A stretch of 46,048 nt of DNA from Methylobacterium sp. Leaf118 (GTDB taxonomy: Bacteria > Pseudomonadota > Alphaproteobacteria > Rhizobiales > Beijerinckiaceae), in assembly GCF_920984675.1 (NCBI RefSeq), contig NZ_CAKLBV010000037.1, positions 1 to 46,048 of the forward strand. The letters run 5' to 3'. Shown here in pieces: positions 7,543-15,700 of the stretch. The stretch's first letter is position 1; the number at the start of each line of letters is the position of its first letter. A model generated the notes under the pieces. That model made no database searches, was not told where the DNA came from, and saw nothing but the letters and a program-made list of their open reading frames with translations. Made by a program: the position numbers and the translations under genes.

Positions 7543-8826
7543 ATGTCCCGACGCCTCCCGATCCTCGGCCTTGCCGCCCTCCTGCTCCTTGCGGGCCCTG
7601 CCTCGGCGCAGATGCGCGGTCATGGCGGGCCGGTCCGGGCCCTGGCGGTGACCGGCGACGGGCGCCTCGCGATTTCCGGCGGGTTCGATCAGGCCGCCAT
7701 CCTCTGGGGGCTCGACACCGGAGCGGCGCTCTCGGTCCTGCGCGCCCATGACGGGGCCGTGAACGCCGTCGCCGCCCTGCCGGACGGGCGCTTCGCCACC
7801 GCCTCCGAGGACGGGCGCATCGCCCTGTGGCGGCTCGGCCTGCCGGAGCCCGAGCGGGTGCTGGAGGGCCATGCCGGGCCGGTCGCGGCGCTCGCGGTCT
7901 CCCCCGACGGCGCAACCCTGGCCTCCGCTGCCTGGGACGGCACCGCCCGCCTCTGGCCTCTCGGATCCGGGCCGGCGCGGGTGCTCGCGGGCCATCAGGG
8001 CAACGTCAATGCCGTGGCCTTCCTGCCGGACGGGCGCCCGGTCACCGGGGGGGCGGATGCGACGGTGCGGATCTGGTCGGCGGCGGGCGATCCCGTCGCG
8101 ACGGCCACCCTGCCGAGCGCGCTGAGCACCCTCGCGATCGCCGCGGATGGCGAGATCGCCGCTGCCGGCGCCGATGCGACGGTGCGGTTCCTCAACGCGG
8201 ACGGCGCGATCCGCACGGCCGTCGAACTCGGGCCCTCGCCCGTCATCGCGCTGGCGCTTGCGCCGGACGGGCGCCGGCTCGCCGCGGCGGGAGCGGGCGG
8301 CACGGTCTCGGTGATCGAGCGGGCGAGTGGGCGAGTGAGCTACACCCTGGTCGGCCCTGGCTTGCCGGTCTGGTCGGTGGCATGGCGCCCGGACGGGCAG
8401 GAATTGATCACCGGCGGCGGGGACCGCCTCGTGCGGCGCTGGAACGCGGCGACCGGTGAGCCGATCGGCCCGCTGGCCATGCCGCGGCCCGCCGATTCCC
8501 TGGCGGCCTTCCACGGCGAGCGCGGCGCCGAGGTGTTCCGCGCCTGCGTGGCCTGCCATGCGCTGACGGCGGAGGAAGGCCCCCGCGCCGGCCCGACGCT
8601 CGCCGGCCTGTTCGGCCGCCGCATCGGCAGCCTGCCGGATTACCGCTACTCCGACGCCTTGAAGCGGATGGACATCGTCTGGACACCCGAGACGGTGGCC
8701 CGCCTGTTCGAGATCGGCCCGTCCCGCTACACGCCCGGGACGCGCATGCCCGAGCAGACCATCAACAGCGCCGAGGACCGCGCGGCGCTGATGCGGTTTC
8801 TCGAGAAAGCGACCGCATTGCCGTAA
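7543..8826 (+). CDS. Exported WD40 beta-propeller/cytochrome c fusion protein
   Basis: A 427-residue protein with a Sec signal peptide (LPILGLAALLLLAGPASA-Q). About seven WD40-type repeats follow, each with a GH or AH, a central PDG and a closing W or equivalent (for example GHAGPVAALAVSPDG and GHQGNVNAVAFLPDG). The C-terminal 100 residues form a class I cytochrome c with a CVACH haem site and a probable distal methionine in PGTRMPE. It should be a periplasmic monohaem electron carrier whose propeller binds a partner. Its place between the cofactor genes and the FDH accessory genes suggests a link to periplasmic formate oxidation, but no direct evidence identifies the partner. The start is the ATG directly before the signal peptide; longer in-frame extensions look non-coding. 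Confidence 0.88.
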   Translation: MSRRLPILGLAALLLLAGPASAQMRGHGGPVRALAVTGDGRLAISGGFDQAAILWGLDTGAALSVLRAHDGAVNAVAALPDGRFATASEDGRIALWRLGLPEPERVLEGHAGPVAALAVSPDGATLASAAWDGTARLWPLGSGPARVLAGHQGNVNAVAFLPDGRPVTGGADATVRIWSAAGDPVATATLPSALSTLAIAADGEIAAAGADATVRFLNADGAIRTAVELGPSPVIALALAPDGRRLAAAGAGGTVSVIERASGRVSYTLVGPGLPVWSVAWRPDGQELITGGGDRLVRRWNAATGEPIGPLAMPRPADSLAAFHGERGAEVFRACVACHALTAEEGPRAGPTLAGLFGRRIGSLPDYRYSDALKRMDIVWTPETVARLFEIGPSRYTPGTRMPEQTINSAEDRAALMRFLEKATALP

Positions 8827-8927
8827 CGGCGCGGTCTTTTCCCGACGCAAGCGAGGCGCGGGGGACGGACGCCCGCGTCACTCAGATGCCCGACGAGGGG
8901 CGCTCGGACGAAGATACGCGCGGGGCC

Positions 8928-10955
8928 TCAGCTCTGCAGAGGTCCATTCCCGCGTTCGCGGAAGTAATCCTCGCTCGTGCGCGGCTTGGCGCGCTCGGGA
9001 CCGGCATGCGGATCGAAGCCCTGGTTCAGGGCGGCTTCGACGCGGCAATCGTCGCACATCATCAGCGAGCGAAGGCGGGACTCACCGGCCTCTCCGGTGA
9101 ACATCCAGTGGCGGTCGCGCAACTTGTCCATCACCCGCTCGATGGTGGAGCGGGTGCCGAAGGGCTTCGCGCAGCTGATGCAGGCGAAGGGCTCCTCCTC
9201 CTTGACGATCCGGCGCGGCGCGGCCCAGGCGGCGAAGTCGAGCTGCGGGCTCAGCGTGATGACGTCCTCCGGGCAGGTCGCCGCGCACAAGCCGCACTGC
9301 ACGCAGAGGCTCTCCTCGAAGGCGAGGAGCGGCTTCTCGGCGCTGTCGGACAGGGCGTGCGTCGGGCAGGCGCCGACGCAGGCGAGGCAGAGGGTGCAGG
9401 CCTCCGTGCGGAACCCGAGCCCACCGAACGGCGCGCCGGCCGCGAGCGGCACGGACGCCACCGGCGCCGGGGCGGCGGCGTGCATCTCGCGGAAGGCGAG
9501 GCGCAGCATCTCGCGCTTGCCCCCGTCCGGCACGAAGCCGGCGGGCGCGACCGCGACGCGGCCGTTCGGAGGGTCGCGGAGCGCGGCGGCCAAAGCATCG
9601 GGATCGTCGGTCTCGATCAGGCGCACGAGATCGGGCCCGTAGCCGAGCGCGGCGGCGAGGGTGTCGGCGAGGGCCAGCGTACGGTGCAGGCTGGCGAGAT
9701 CGTGCTGCGGGCGCGCCCGGGCGAGCAGCCGGATGCCCGCCGCGCCGTAGGCGAACAGGGCCGCGAACACTTCGGGGCCGAGCTGCGTCACCTCGTTGAC
9801 CCGCACCGGCAGAACCTGCGCCGGCAGGCCGTCGCCGTCCCGGCCGAGGGCGTCGATCAGCGGCTCGCCGTGCGCGCCGTCGTGGAACAGCACCACGGCC
9901 CGCTCTCCGCCCGCCGCCCGATAGGCCCGCATCAACACCCGCAGGCGCCGCATCAGCGCATCGGCGGGGGGCAGGGCGTAGGCGGCAGCGCCGGTGGGAC
10001 AGACCGCGGCGCAGCTGCCGCAGCCGGCGCAGATGTAGGGATCGATCGCCACGCTGTCGCCCGCGGGCGCGATCGCGCCGGTCGGGCAGACGTCGAGGCA
10101 GCGGGTGCAGCCGGTGATGCCCGAGCGGGAATGGGCACAGAGCTGGGCGTGGAACGCGACGAAGCGGGTCTTGTCGTACTCGCCGACGAGGTGGGAGGCG
10201 TCCGTCACCACCTGCTCCACCGCGGCCGGATCGCGCGGGTCCGCCCGAAGGTAGCCGCTACGAAGGGCGTGCGCCGGAAAGAGCGGGGGGCCGCCGGTGA
10301 GATCGATCACGAGGTCGCAGGTCGAGGTCGCGCCGTCGCGGGACGCGCCGAAATCGAGCTGCGTGCGGGAAGAGGGCGCCGGCAGGGCATAGTCGTCGAT
10401 GCGCAGGGCGAAGGCGCCGAGATGGCCCGTCGCGGCGCGGATCGTGCCCTTCAGGATCGGGAAATCGTTGCGGTGAGGCGGGGGAATCGCGCTGGGTCGG
10501 GAGAGCAGCACCGTCACGTCGAGATGGTCGGCCAAGCGCTTGGCCACCGCCAAAGCGGTCTCGTCGCGGCCATAGATCAGGGCGACGCCGCGGCTCTCCA
10601 TCAGCACCGTGCCGGCCGTCGGCACGGGCTCGGCGGCGGCGGCGAGCAGCGCCGCCATCTTCGGGCCCGAGCGCGCGGCCTCCGACGACCAGCCCGCGGT
10701 CTCGCGGATCTTGGCATAGGCGACGCGCTCCTCGGCGCCGACCTCGTCCGCGATCTCGTCGAACAGGGGCGCCTGGAGCGTGCAGGAGACGGTGACGGGC
10801 CGTCCTTCGGCGAGGGCGGCGCGGAACCGGTCGAGTTCGCGTCCGCAGAGCTGGTCGGCGGTGACGAGGCTGCCGCCGCAGCCCTTCTCCAGGGCCGCTC
10901 GGTCGAGCGGCATCGTCTTCTCGCAGGAGCAGGCGAACACGAGACGATCGGACAC
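8928..10955 (-). CDS. Large cytoplasmic multi-[4Fe-4S] ferredoxin-type protein
   Basis: A 675-residue protein without a signal peptide. The N-terminus has scattered cysteines (ACSCEK, KGCGG, QLCG). A first pair of [4Fe-4S] motifs lies near residues 280-310 (CTRCLDVCPTGAI and CAGCGSCAAVCPTGA). A second pair lies near 518-555 (CTLCLACVGACP and CVQCGLCAATCPEDV). Two more cysteine pairs (CISC and CDDC) lie towards the C-terminus. The stretch between the ferredoxin pairs loosely resembles MvhD/HdrA-associated domains. The GTG start has an AGGA about ten bases upstream. Proteins of this kind are common beside FDH clusters in alphaproteobacteria. Because the FDH is exported and this protein is not, it may serve in maturation rather than as the electron acceptor. 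Confidence 0.85.
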   Translation of the reverse strand: MSDRLVFACSCEKTMPLDRAALEKGCGGSLVTADQLCGRELDRFRAALAEGRPVTVSCTLQAPLFDEIADEVGAEERVAYAKIRETAGWSSEAARSGPKMAALLAAAAEPVPTAGTVLMESRGVALIYGRDETALAVAKRLADHLDVTVLLSRPSAIPPPHRNDFPILKGTIRAATGHLGAFALRIDDYALPAPSSRTQLDFGASRDGATSTCDLVIDLTGGPPLFPAHALRSGYLRADPRDPAAVEQVVTDASHLVGEYDKTRFVAFHAQLCAHSRSGITGCTRCLDVCPTGAIAPAGDSVAIDPYICAGCGSCAAVCPTGAAAYALPPADALMRRLRVLMRAYRAAGGERAVVLFHDGAHGEPLIDALGRDGDGLPAQVLPVRVNEVTQLGPEVFAALFAYGAAGIRLLARARPQHDLASLHRTLALADTLAAALGYGPDLVRLIETDDPDALAAALRDPPNGRVAVAPAGFVPDGGKREMLRLAFREMHAAAPAPVASVPLAAGAPFGGLGFRTEACTLCLACVGACPTHALSDSAEKPLLAFEESLCVQCGLCAATCPEDVITLSPQLDFAAWAAPRRIVKEEEPFACISCAKPFGTRSTIERVMDKLRDRHWMFTGEAGESRLRSLMMCDDCRVEAALNQGFDPHAGPERAKPRTSEDYFRERGNGPLQS

Positions 10956-11085
10956 GGGGACGCGGATTCCTGTTGGCGGGGCGGCCCCTTCGCGGCGGGG
11001 TCTGAATTTCTTATACGCGTATCGTTCCAAACTACGAACCGGCGCAGGCGCGCAGGCCGTCACGTCCCGCAGCCCCGACATCCCG
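10956..11085. promoter_or_regulatory. Divergent promoter region with a motif shared with the torD promoter
   Basis: The 130 bases between the ferredoxin gene and the FDH accessory genes contain an AT-richer island at 11004-11035 with a near-palindrome TATACGCGTAT. At 11020-11032 the sequence TATCGTTCCAAAC matches the site at 14672-14684 with one mismatch. GTTC and GAAC half-sites flank it (GTTC, 8 bases, GAAC). It may be an operator for a regulator common to the FDH island. Confidence 0.45.
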
Positions 11086-11847
11086 ATGGTCGCACCGATG
11101 ACCGCGTCTCCGGAGACCCGCCCTGCGGGCCTCGTCCTTCCCCCGGCGTTTACCGGCCTCCTGGTCTCGCCCGCCTTGGACGCCCATGCCGAGGCATGCC
11201 GCCTGGCCGAGGCCGGCGCGGAGGCCGGCACCCTGATTCTGGGTGGGCGGGAGGCCGTGATCGACGTCGCCGTGGTCCTCGCCCCGGAGGAGCCGCTCGC
11301 CGGCGCCCGCCGGGCGCTGTTTGCCGGGATGTGGGCCCTGGCCGAGGCGGTCGGCGGCTTCGGCCCCCCGGAGATCCCGGTGACGATCCTGTGGCCCGAC
11401 ACGCTGCACTTCAATGGCGCCCGCCTCGGCGGCGGCCGGCTCGGTGCACCCGAGGGATGCGGCGAGACCGCGGTGCCGGACTGGCTCGTCTTCTCCGGCG
11501 CGCTGATCGCCTCGAAGCGGCACGCGGGCGATCCGGGACTGACGCCGGATTCGACCGCCCTGGACGAGGAAGGATTTCCGCCCGACCTGCGCGGTCCCCT
11601 CGTCGAGAGCTTCGCCCGCCATTTGACCAAGGCCTTCGAGGTCTGGAGCGAGGACGGGTTCGCGCGGCTGGCGGGGCATGTCCTCGCCCGCCTCGCGCTG
11701 CCCCCCGGGGCGCAGGCGACGGGGATCGGTGCTGAGGGCACGTTGCAGTGGATCCGTGCCGAGGGCCGCACCGAGCGCTGGCCCCTGCCACCGACACACG
11801 CCGCACCGTCCTGGCACGATCCCGCGAACGGGACGGTGCGGCTGTGA
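11086..11847 (+). CDS. Biotin/lipoate-ligase-like protein of the FDH accessory module, probably non-catalytic
   Basis: A 253-residue protein that follows the biotin/lipoate-protein ligase fold. Visible signs are the segment VVLAPEEPLAGARRALF, PPEIPVTILWPDTLHFNG (cognate of the WPND-containing strand) and a C-terminal DUF4444-like domain. The lysine that contacts biotinyl- or lipoyl-AMP in true ligases is not present after the WPD motif, where the sequence reads GARLGGGRLG, and the usual GRGRRGR loop is absent. Thus it may bind an acyl or nucleotide ligand without ligating it. The start could be either of two ATGs 12 bases apart; the first is given. It overlaps the next gene by four bases and heads the accessory series before FDH. 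Confidence 0.72.
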   Translation: MVAPMTASPETRPAGLVLPPAFTGLLVSPALDAHAEACRLAEAGAEAGTLILGGREAVIDVAVVLAPEEPLAGARRALFAGMWALAEAVGGFGPPEIPVTILWPDTLHFNGARLGGGRLGAPEGCGETAVPDWLVFSGALIASKRHAGDPGLTPDSTALDEEGFPPDLRGPLVESFARHLTKAFEVWSEDGFARLAGHVLARLALPPGAQATGIGAEGTLQWIRAEGRTERWPLPPTHAAPSWHDPANGTVRL

Positions 11848-12395
11848 GCGCCCTGCGCCTGCCGCGCACCCTGCGGCTCGACCCGTCCGACACCTTCGTC
11901 TTCGCGCAGGCCGCCGAGCCCGGCGAATGGGCGGTGACGGGCGCGTTCCTGTTCTTCGACGCCGACCCGGCCGGTCTCTCGGGCAAGGAGCGGGCGGCCT
12001 TCCGCTCGGGCTTCGTCGGCGTCACCTCGCTGGGCTTCTCGACCCTCGTCGTGGTCAGCGAGGCGAGCGAGGCCGAGCGCGAGGCGGCGGTCGCGGCGCT
12101 GAGCCGCCACATCCTGGAGCGCTTCGGCGCGCCCGATCTCGCGGCGGCCCGCGGCGCGGCCGAGGAGGAGATCGCAGTGGCGGCCTCGCTGTGCCACCTT
12201 CCCGTCGGCAGCGTCGTGGCGATGCACCGCACGGCGGAGGGGGGCGAAATCCGCGAGAGCTTCCGCACGCTTCACCCAAGGGCACCGGGTGCCGACCCGC
12301 TGCACGCCCGCGCCTTCCACTTCGTGGAGACCGACGACGGGCCGGAGGAGAGGGCGGACCTCGTCGGACTGGTCGGCGGTTCTCCGGGACAATGA
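11844..12395 (+). CDS. DUF6505-like conserved protein of the FDH accessory module
   Basis: A 183-residue protein without signal peptide or membrane segment. It starts at a GTG overlapping the upstream stop (GTGA). The opening ALRLPRTLRLDPSDTFVF and the later GVTSLGFSTLVVVSEA match my memory of the DUF6505 family, which occurs next to DUF6352 and FDH genes in alphaproteobacteria. I recognise no catalytic motif. Its tight coupling to the ligase-like gene suggests that the two proteins act together. The function is unknown; a role in FDH maturation is inferred from position only. Confidence 0.7.
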   Translation: MSALRLPRTLRLDPSDTFVFAQAAEPGEWAVTGAFLFFDADPAGLSGKERAAFRSGFVGVTSLGFSTLVVVSEASEAEREAAVAALSRHILERFGAPDLAAARGAAEEEIAVAASLCHLPVGSVVAMHRTAEGGEIRESFRTLHPRAPGADPLHARAFHFVETDDGPEERADLVGLVGGSPGQ

Positions 12396-12399
12396 GACA

Positions 12400-13407
12400 A
12401 TGACCGAGTTCTGGGTGTCCAGCGGCCACCATCTGACGCAGCGCACCGAAGGCGGCGGGCTCGCGGTGACGGACGAGCTCATCCTGGCCTATCTGGCCCG
12501 GCCCGAACTGGTGCCGCCCGAGGACGCCTGCGCGGCCGAGCGGGCCCTGCACGCCACCCTGCTCGCCGACCCGCGCCGCGCCGTCGCGCGGGCCGACCTC
12601 GACGCCATCGCCGACGCGGATGCCCGGGAGAACTGGGAGGTGATGCTCGCCTTCCGAGACCGGCTGCTGGCCGCCCGTTCGGTCGAAGCCGCCTATCTCG
12701 CCCTGGTGCGGGGCGGCCTGCAGGGCGTCCCGGGGCTGTTCCTGAACCAGCTCTGCCACCTGATCCTGCGCAACGCCCTCGACGGCTGCGACGACCCTCA
12801 CGTGCTTCGCGCCGCCGAACTCTTCTTCCGCCCCCAGCGGGTCAGCCTGCACGAGGGGGCGGTGCTGCTCGCCGATGCGGAGGTGATCGAGGCGCGGGAA
12901 GGCTCCGCGCCGCTCTCGCCGCTGGTGACCATGCTCGGCAAGGAGGCGGCGAGCGAACTCGACGTGCTCAACGACGAGAACGCCTGGACCTATTGGAGCC
13001 GCTCCGACGCCTTCACCATGGCGCTCAACCTCTCCGGGGCGAAGGCCCGGGCCGGGCTCGCCCGCGCCATCGAGGCCTATCTGCACCACCTGCTCCACAT
13101 CGTGATCCGGGTGACGCCCGTCGACGGGCTGGAAGATCCGGACTGGCGCTGGTTCGTCGGGCTCGACGCCGAGGGCACGCGGCTCGGCAACGCCTTGTGG
13201 CGCGGCGAGACGATGACGCCCGCCGCCCGCGAGCGCTTGATCGCGGTGTTCTCCCTGGCCTTCGCCGATCCGACCCACGTCGATTCGCGGGTCGGCGACC
13301 GGCCGGTCTACCTGCTCCTCGGCATGAGTCCGGAGAAGACCGTGACACTCAAGCCCCACAACCTCGTCGTCGGATTGCCCCTGGCCGCCGACCGGACCGT
13401 CGCGTGA
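12400..13407 (+). CDS. DUF6352-like conserved protein of the FDH accessory module
   Basis: A 335-residue protein, mostly helical by composition, starting TEFWVSSGHHLTQR, which I recall as the N-terminal signature of DUF6352. It has no signal peptide, membrane segment or cysteine cluster. The ATG lies five bases after the previous stop, and the DUF3305 gene follows eight bases after its own stop, so it sits in a continuous translational unit. No enzymatic motif could be identified. Co-occurrence with FDH genes suggests an assembly or regulatory role, unproven. Confidence 0.75.
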   Translation: MTEFWVSSGHHLTQRTEGGGLAVTDELILAYLARPELVPPEDACAAERALHATLLADPRRAVARADLDAIADADARENWEVMLAFRDRLLAARSVEAAYLALVRGGLQGVPGLFLNQLCHLILRNALDGCDDPHVLRAAELFFRPQRVSLHEGAVLLADAEVIEAREGSAPLSPLVTMLGKEAASELDVLNDENAWTYWSRSDAFTMALNLSGAKARAGLARAIEAYLHHLLHIVIRVTPVDGLEDPDWRWFVGLDAEGTRLGNALWRGETMTPAARERLIAVFSLAFADPTHVDSRVGDRPVYLLLGMSPEKTVTLKPHNLVVGLPLAADRTVA

Positions 13408-13415
13408 GGATCGCC

Positions 13416-13922
13416 ATGAGCCCGGAGGATCGTTTCGAAGTCGGCATCATCGTCGCGCGGCGGCGCCTGAAGGGGCCCTGGGCGACCCATGCCTGGCTGC
13501 CGGTGGCGGCCCTGCCGGCGGCGGCGGCGACGCCGGCCTGGACGCCGCTCACCGAGACCGAGGAGGAGGCGACCTTCTATGCGGGCGCCTACGAGGTCTC
13601 GCTGCACCTCGCCGAGACGGCGCATTATCGCGACAACCTCGTCTCGGGCCGCCCCTCCCTCTGGGTGTCCCTGCGGGCCAACGGCGACGACAGCTACGCG
13701 ATCGCGAGCGTCACCGCCGATCCCTACGAGGGCGAGGCCATGGCGGAGGGCATCGGCGAGATCGTCGAGGCCGTGCCGATGCCCCCCGAGATCCAGGCGA
13801 AGCTGCTGGCCTTCTTCGAGGCCTTCCACATCGAGCGCCGGTTCGAGAAGCGCAAACGCGACCGGGCGGATCCGGAGGCGCTCGCCCGCCGGGTGCCCGG
13901 CGAAGGCGGGAGGGGCGAATGA
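13416..13922 (+). CDS. DUF3305 family protein
   Basis: A 168-residue protein with the DUF3305 pattern: FEVGIIVARRRLKGPWATHAW near the start, a central YHLxL-like strand region (YEVSLHLAETAHYRDNL) with SLWVSLR, and a charged C-terminal tail rich in arginine and glutamate. It starts at an ATG after GAGGATCGCC and overlaps the DUF3306 gene by four bases. DUF3305 and DUF3306 genes are regularly paired beside formate dehydrogenase operons. Their biochemical role is not established; the pairing suggests that the proteins form a complex. Confidence 0.85.
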   Translation: MSPEDRFEVGIIVARRRLKGPWATHAWLPVAALPAAAATPAWTPLTETEEEATFYAGAYEVSLHLAETAHYRDNLVSGRPSLWVSLRANGDDSYAIASVTADPYEGEAMAEGIGEIVEAVPMPPEIQAKLLAFFEAFHIERRFEKRKRDRADPEALARRVPGEGGRGE

Positions 13923-14629
13923 GCGACGGGTTTCTCGCCCGCTGGGCCCGCCGCAAGGAGGCGGTGCGCGACGCCGAGCGCCTGCCGATCGAGCCCGCCG
14001 CCGTCGGGCCCGACCTCCTTCCGGACACCACTGAGGCGCCGATCCCGGCCTCGGGCGCGCGCGCCGGGGAGGGCGCCGCGGAGGCGGAGCCGGGCCAGGA
14101 AACAAGCGAGGAGATCGCACGTCATCTCGAGGAATTGCCGGACCTCGACGCGCTGACGCCGCAGAGCGACCTCACGCCCTTCCTCCGGGCCGGAATCCCG
14201 TCGCCCCTCCGCAACGCGGCCCTGCGCCGGATGTGGTCGCTCGATCCCGCGATCCGCGATTTCGTCAGCGAGGCGTGCGAATACGCCTATGACTGGAACA
14301 CCCCGGGCGGAGTGCCGGGATTCGGCCCGCTGCTGCCGAGCGACGACGTGCAGGCGATGCTCGGGCGATTGTTCCGCGATCCGGCCCGGACCGAGACGCC
14401 CGCGGCCGGTGTGGAGCCGACCGACTCGCCGAATGAGGCCTCGCCGCCCGAAGCCGATCCCGCCGCGTCGGAGCCCGCCCGGACAATGGCCGAAAGCGCG
14501 GATCCGGCCCCGACGCCGGAGCCGGAACAGCTTCCCGATCGGTCGAGAGCGCCGGCGGCCGCAGCGTTGGTCGAGCCATCCCCTCCACGGCCACGCCTGC
14601 GGCGTCACGGCGGTGCGATGCCCTCGTAA
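13919..14629 (+). CDS. DUF3306 family protein
   Basis: A 236-residue protein starting MSDGFLARWARRKEAVR, typical of DUF3306. The core at about residues 75-130 includes LTPFLRAGIPSPLRNAALRRMW and DWNTPGG, the conserved part of the family. The last 100 residues are a low-complexity Pro/Ala/Glu-rich tail that probably is disordered, and an acidic linker precedes the core. It overlaps the DUF3305 gene (ATGA). The RMW...L-D motif region has been noted in FDH-associated proteins, but no activity is known. Likely an adaptor in FDH biogenesis; this is inference. Confidence 0.85.
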   Translation: MSDGFLARWARRKEAVRDAERLPIEPAAVGPDLLPDTTEAPIPASGARAGEGAAEAEPGQETSEEIARHLEELPDLDALTPQSDLTPFLRAGIPSPLRNAALRRMWSLDPAIRDFVSEACEYAYDWNTPGGVPGFGPLLPSDDVQAMLGRLFRDPARTETPAAGVEPTDSPNEASPPEADPAASEPARTMAESADPAPTPEPEQLPDRSRAPAAAALVEPSPPRPRLRRHGGAMPS

Positions 14630-14714
14630 TTTATGCAAAATTCGATTGCCGCCACTTGGAACGCTTTTTATTATCGGTCCAAACAAGCGGTCCGGGTGAG
14701 GGCCCCGGAGGAGC
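14630..14714 (+). promoter_or_regulatory. Probable promoter/operator ahead of the torD-fdh operon
   Basis: An AT-rich island within very GC-rich DNA. TTGGAACG at 14656-14663 and CGGTCCAA at 14675-14682 form an imperfect inverted repeat (7 of 8 bases) with an 11-base AT-rich spacer. The right arm lies in TATCGGTCCAAAC, shared with the region at 11020-11032. GGAGGAG just before the ATG at 14715 is a strong ribosome binding site. Probably an operator plus promoter for torD and the FDH structural genes. Confidence 0.5.
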
Positions 14715-15350
14715 ATGGGTTCGGTGGCGTCGGTGCTGGCACTTCCCGAGAACGAGGTGTCCGGACGCGGTCCCGCGGTCGAGGACATCGACCTGCTGCG
14801 CGCCCGGCAATACGACCTGCTGGCGACCCTCCTCGGGCGTGCGCCGGACGCGACGTTGCTCGATGCCCTCGCCGGTCTCGAAGGCGGCGACGGCGTGCTC
14901 GGGACACGGATCGCCGATCTCCGCCGGGTCGCGGCCGAAACCTCGGCGCAGGCGGTCGAGCGCGAGTTCTTCGCACTGTTCGTCGGCGTCGGGCGCGGCG
15001 AGCTTCTCCCTTACGCCTCCTATTACCTGACCGGCTTCCTCAACGAGCGCCCGCTCGCCCGGGTGCGGGAAGACCTGTCCGCGCTCGGCCTGGAGCGGGG
15101 CGAGGCGATGAGCGAGCCGGAGGATCACCTCGCCATCCTCTTGGAGGTCATGGCCGGGCTCGCCGCCGGGCGGTTCGCGGCGGAGCCCGAGCGGCAGGCC
15201 CATTTCTTCGCCCGGCACATCGAGCCCTGGGCGGGCCGCCTCTTCGCCGATCTGGAGCGGGCGACGGCGGCCCCGTTCTACCGCGCGGTCGGCGCTCTCG
15301 GCCGTGTCTTCATCGAGATCGAGGCCGAAGCCTTCGCCATGGACGGCTGA
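14715..15350 (+). CDS. TorD/DmsD-type chaperone for the formate dehydrogenase
   Basis: A 211-residue all-helical protein of the TorD family, which binds the Tat signal and apo-form of molybdoenzymes and holds them until the cofactor is loaded. Support comes from FFALFVGVGRGELLPYASYY, the downstream EPEDHLAILLEVMAGLAAG (the E-x-DHL motif of the family) and the closing segment AVGALGRVFIEIEAEAF. It begins with its own strong ribosome binding site behind an operator-like region and precedes two genes encoding proteins with twin-arginine signals, which are its expected clients. Confidence 0.9.
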   Translation: MGSVASVLALPENEVSGRGPAVEDIDLLRARQYDLLATLLGRAPDATLLDALAGLEGGDGVLGTRIADLRRVAAETSAQAVEREFFALFVGVGRGELLPYASYYLTGFLNERPLARVREDLSALGLERGEAMSEPEDHLAILLEVMAGLAAGRFAAEPERQAHFFARHIEPWAGRLFADLERATAAPFYRAVGALGRVFIEIEAEAFAMDG

Positions 15351-15447
15351 CGGCCCGCACATCACCCGCCTCCGGCGAGAGGGGCGCAACGAAGGTCAGC
15401 GCGGACGGTTCACCCCAGGGGGAGCCGCCGCTGGAGGAGACGGGACA

Positions 15448-15693
15448 ATGCGACAGGACGCGAAGCCTCTCGGTCGTCGTCAATTCTTTCGGGCGCTCGG
15501 CGGCGGCACGGTCGCCGCCGCGGCGGCGGTTGCCTCGCCGATGGGCGCGACCGAGGCGCAGGCCTACGACCCGGGCAACGACGAGACCAAGGCCCGGTAC
15601 CGCGAGAGCGACCACGTCAAGGCGTTCTACCGCACCAACGGCTACGAGACCCTGAAGAAGAACATGGACCCGGCGTCCACCGGCACGAAGTGA
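15448..15693 (+). CDS. Small twin-arginine-signal protein of the FDH operon (formate_TAT type)
   Basis: An 81-residue protein with a twin-arginine signal (LGRRQFFRALGGG, then an alanine-rich hydrophobic stretch) and a short mature part of about 45 residues (DPGNDETKARYRESDHVKAFY). It fits the family annotated as formate dehydrogenase region Tat target (TIGR02811). GGAGGAG lies about ten bases before the ATG. It sits directly before the alpha subunit gene with a seven-base gap. It may be a small structural subunit or an escort for export; the function is not proven. Confidence 0.88.
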   Translation: MRQDAKPLGRRQFFRALGGGTVAAAAAVASPMGATEAQAYDPGNDETKARYRESDHVKAFYRTNGYETLKKNMDPASTGTK

Positions 15694-15700
15694 GGCGGCC

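Noticed and set aside
14656..14690. EcfG-type promoter at GGAAC before torD
   Set aside because: After 16 or 17 bases there is no GTT core; an inverted repeat explains the sequence better.
14633..15655. Plus-strand frame across torD
   Set aside because: Arg-rich shadow frame; the TorD frame carries the family motifs and a strong ribosome binding site.
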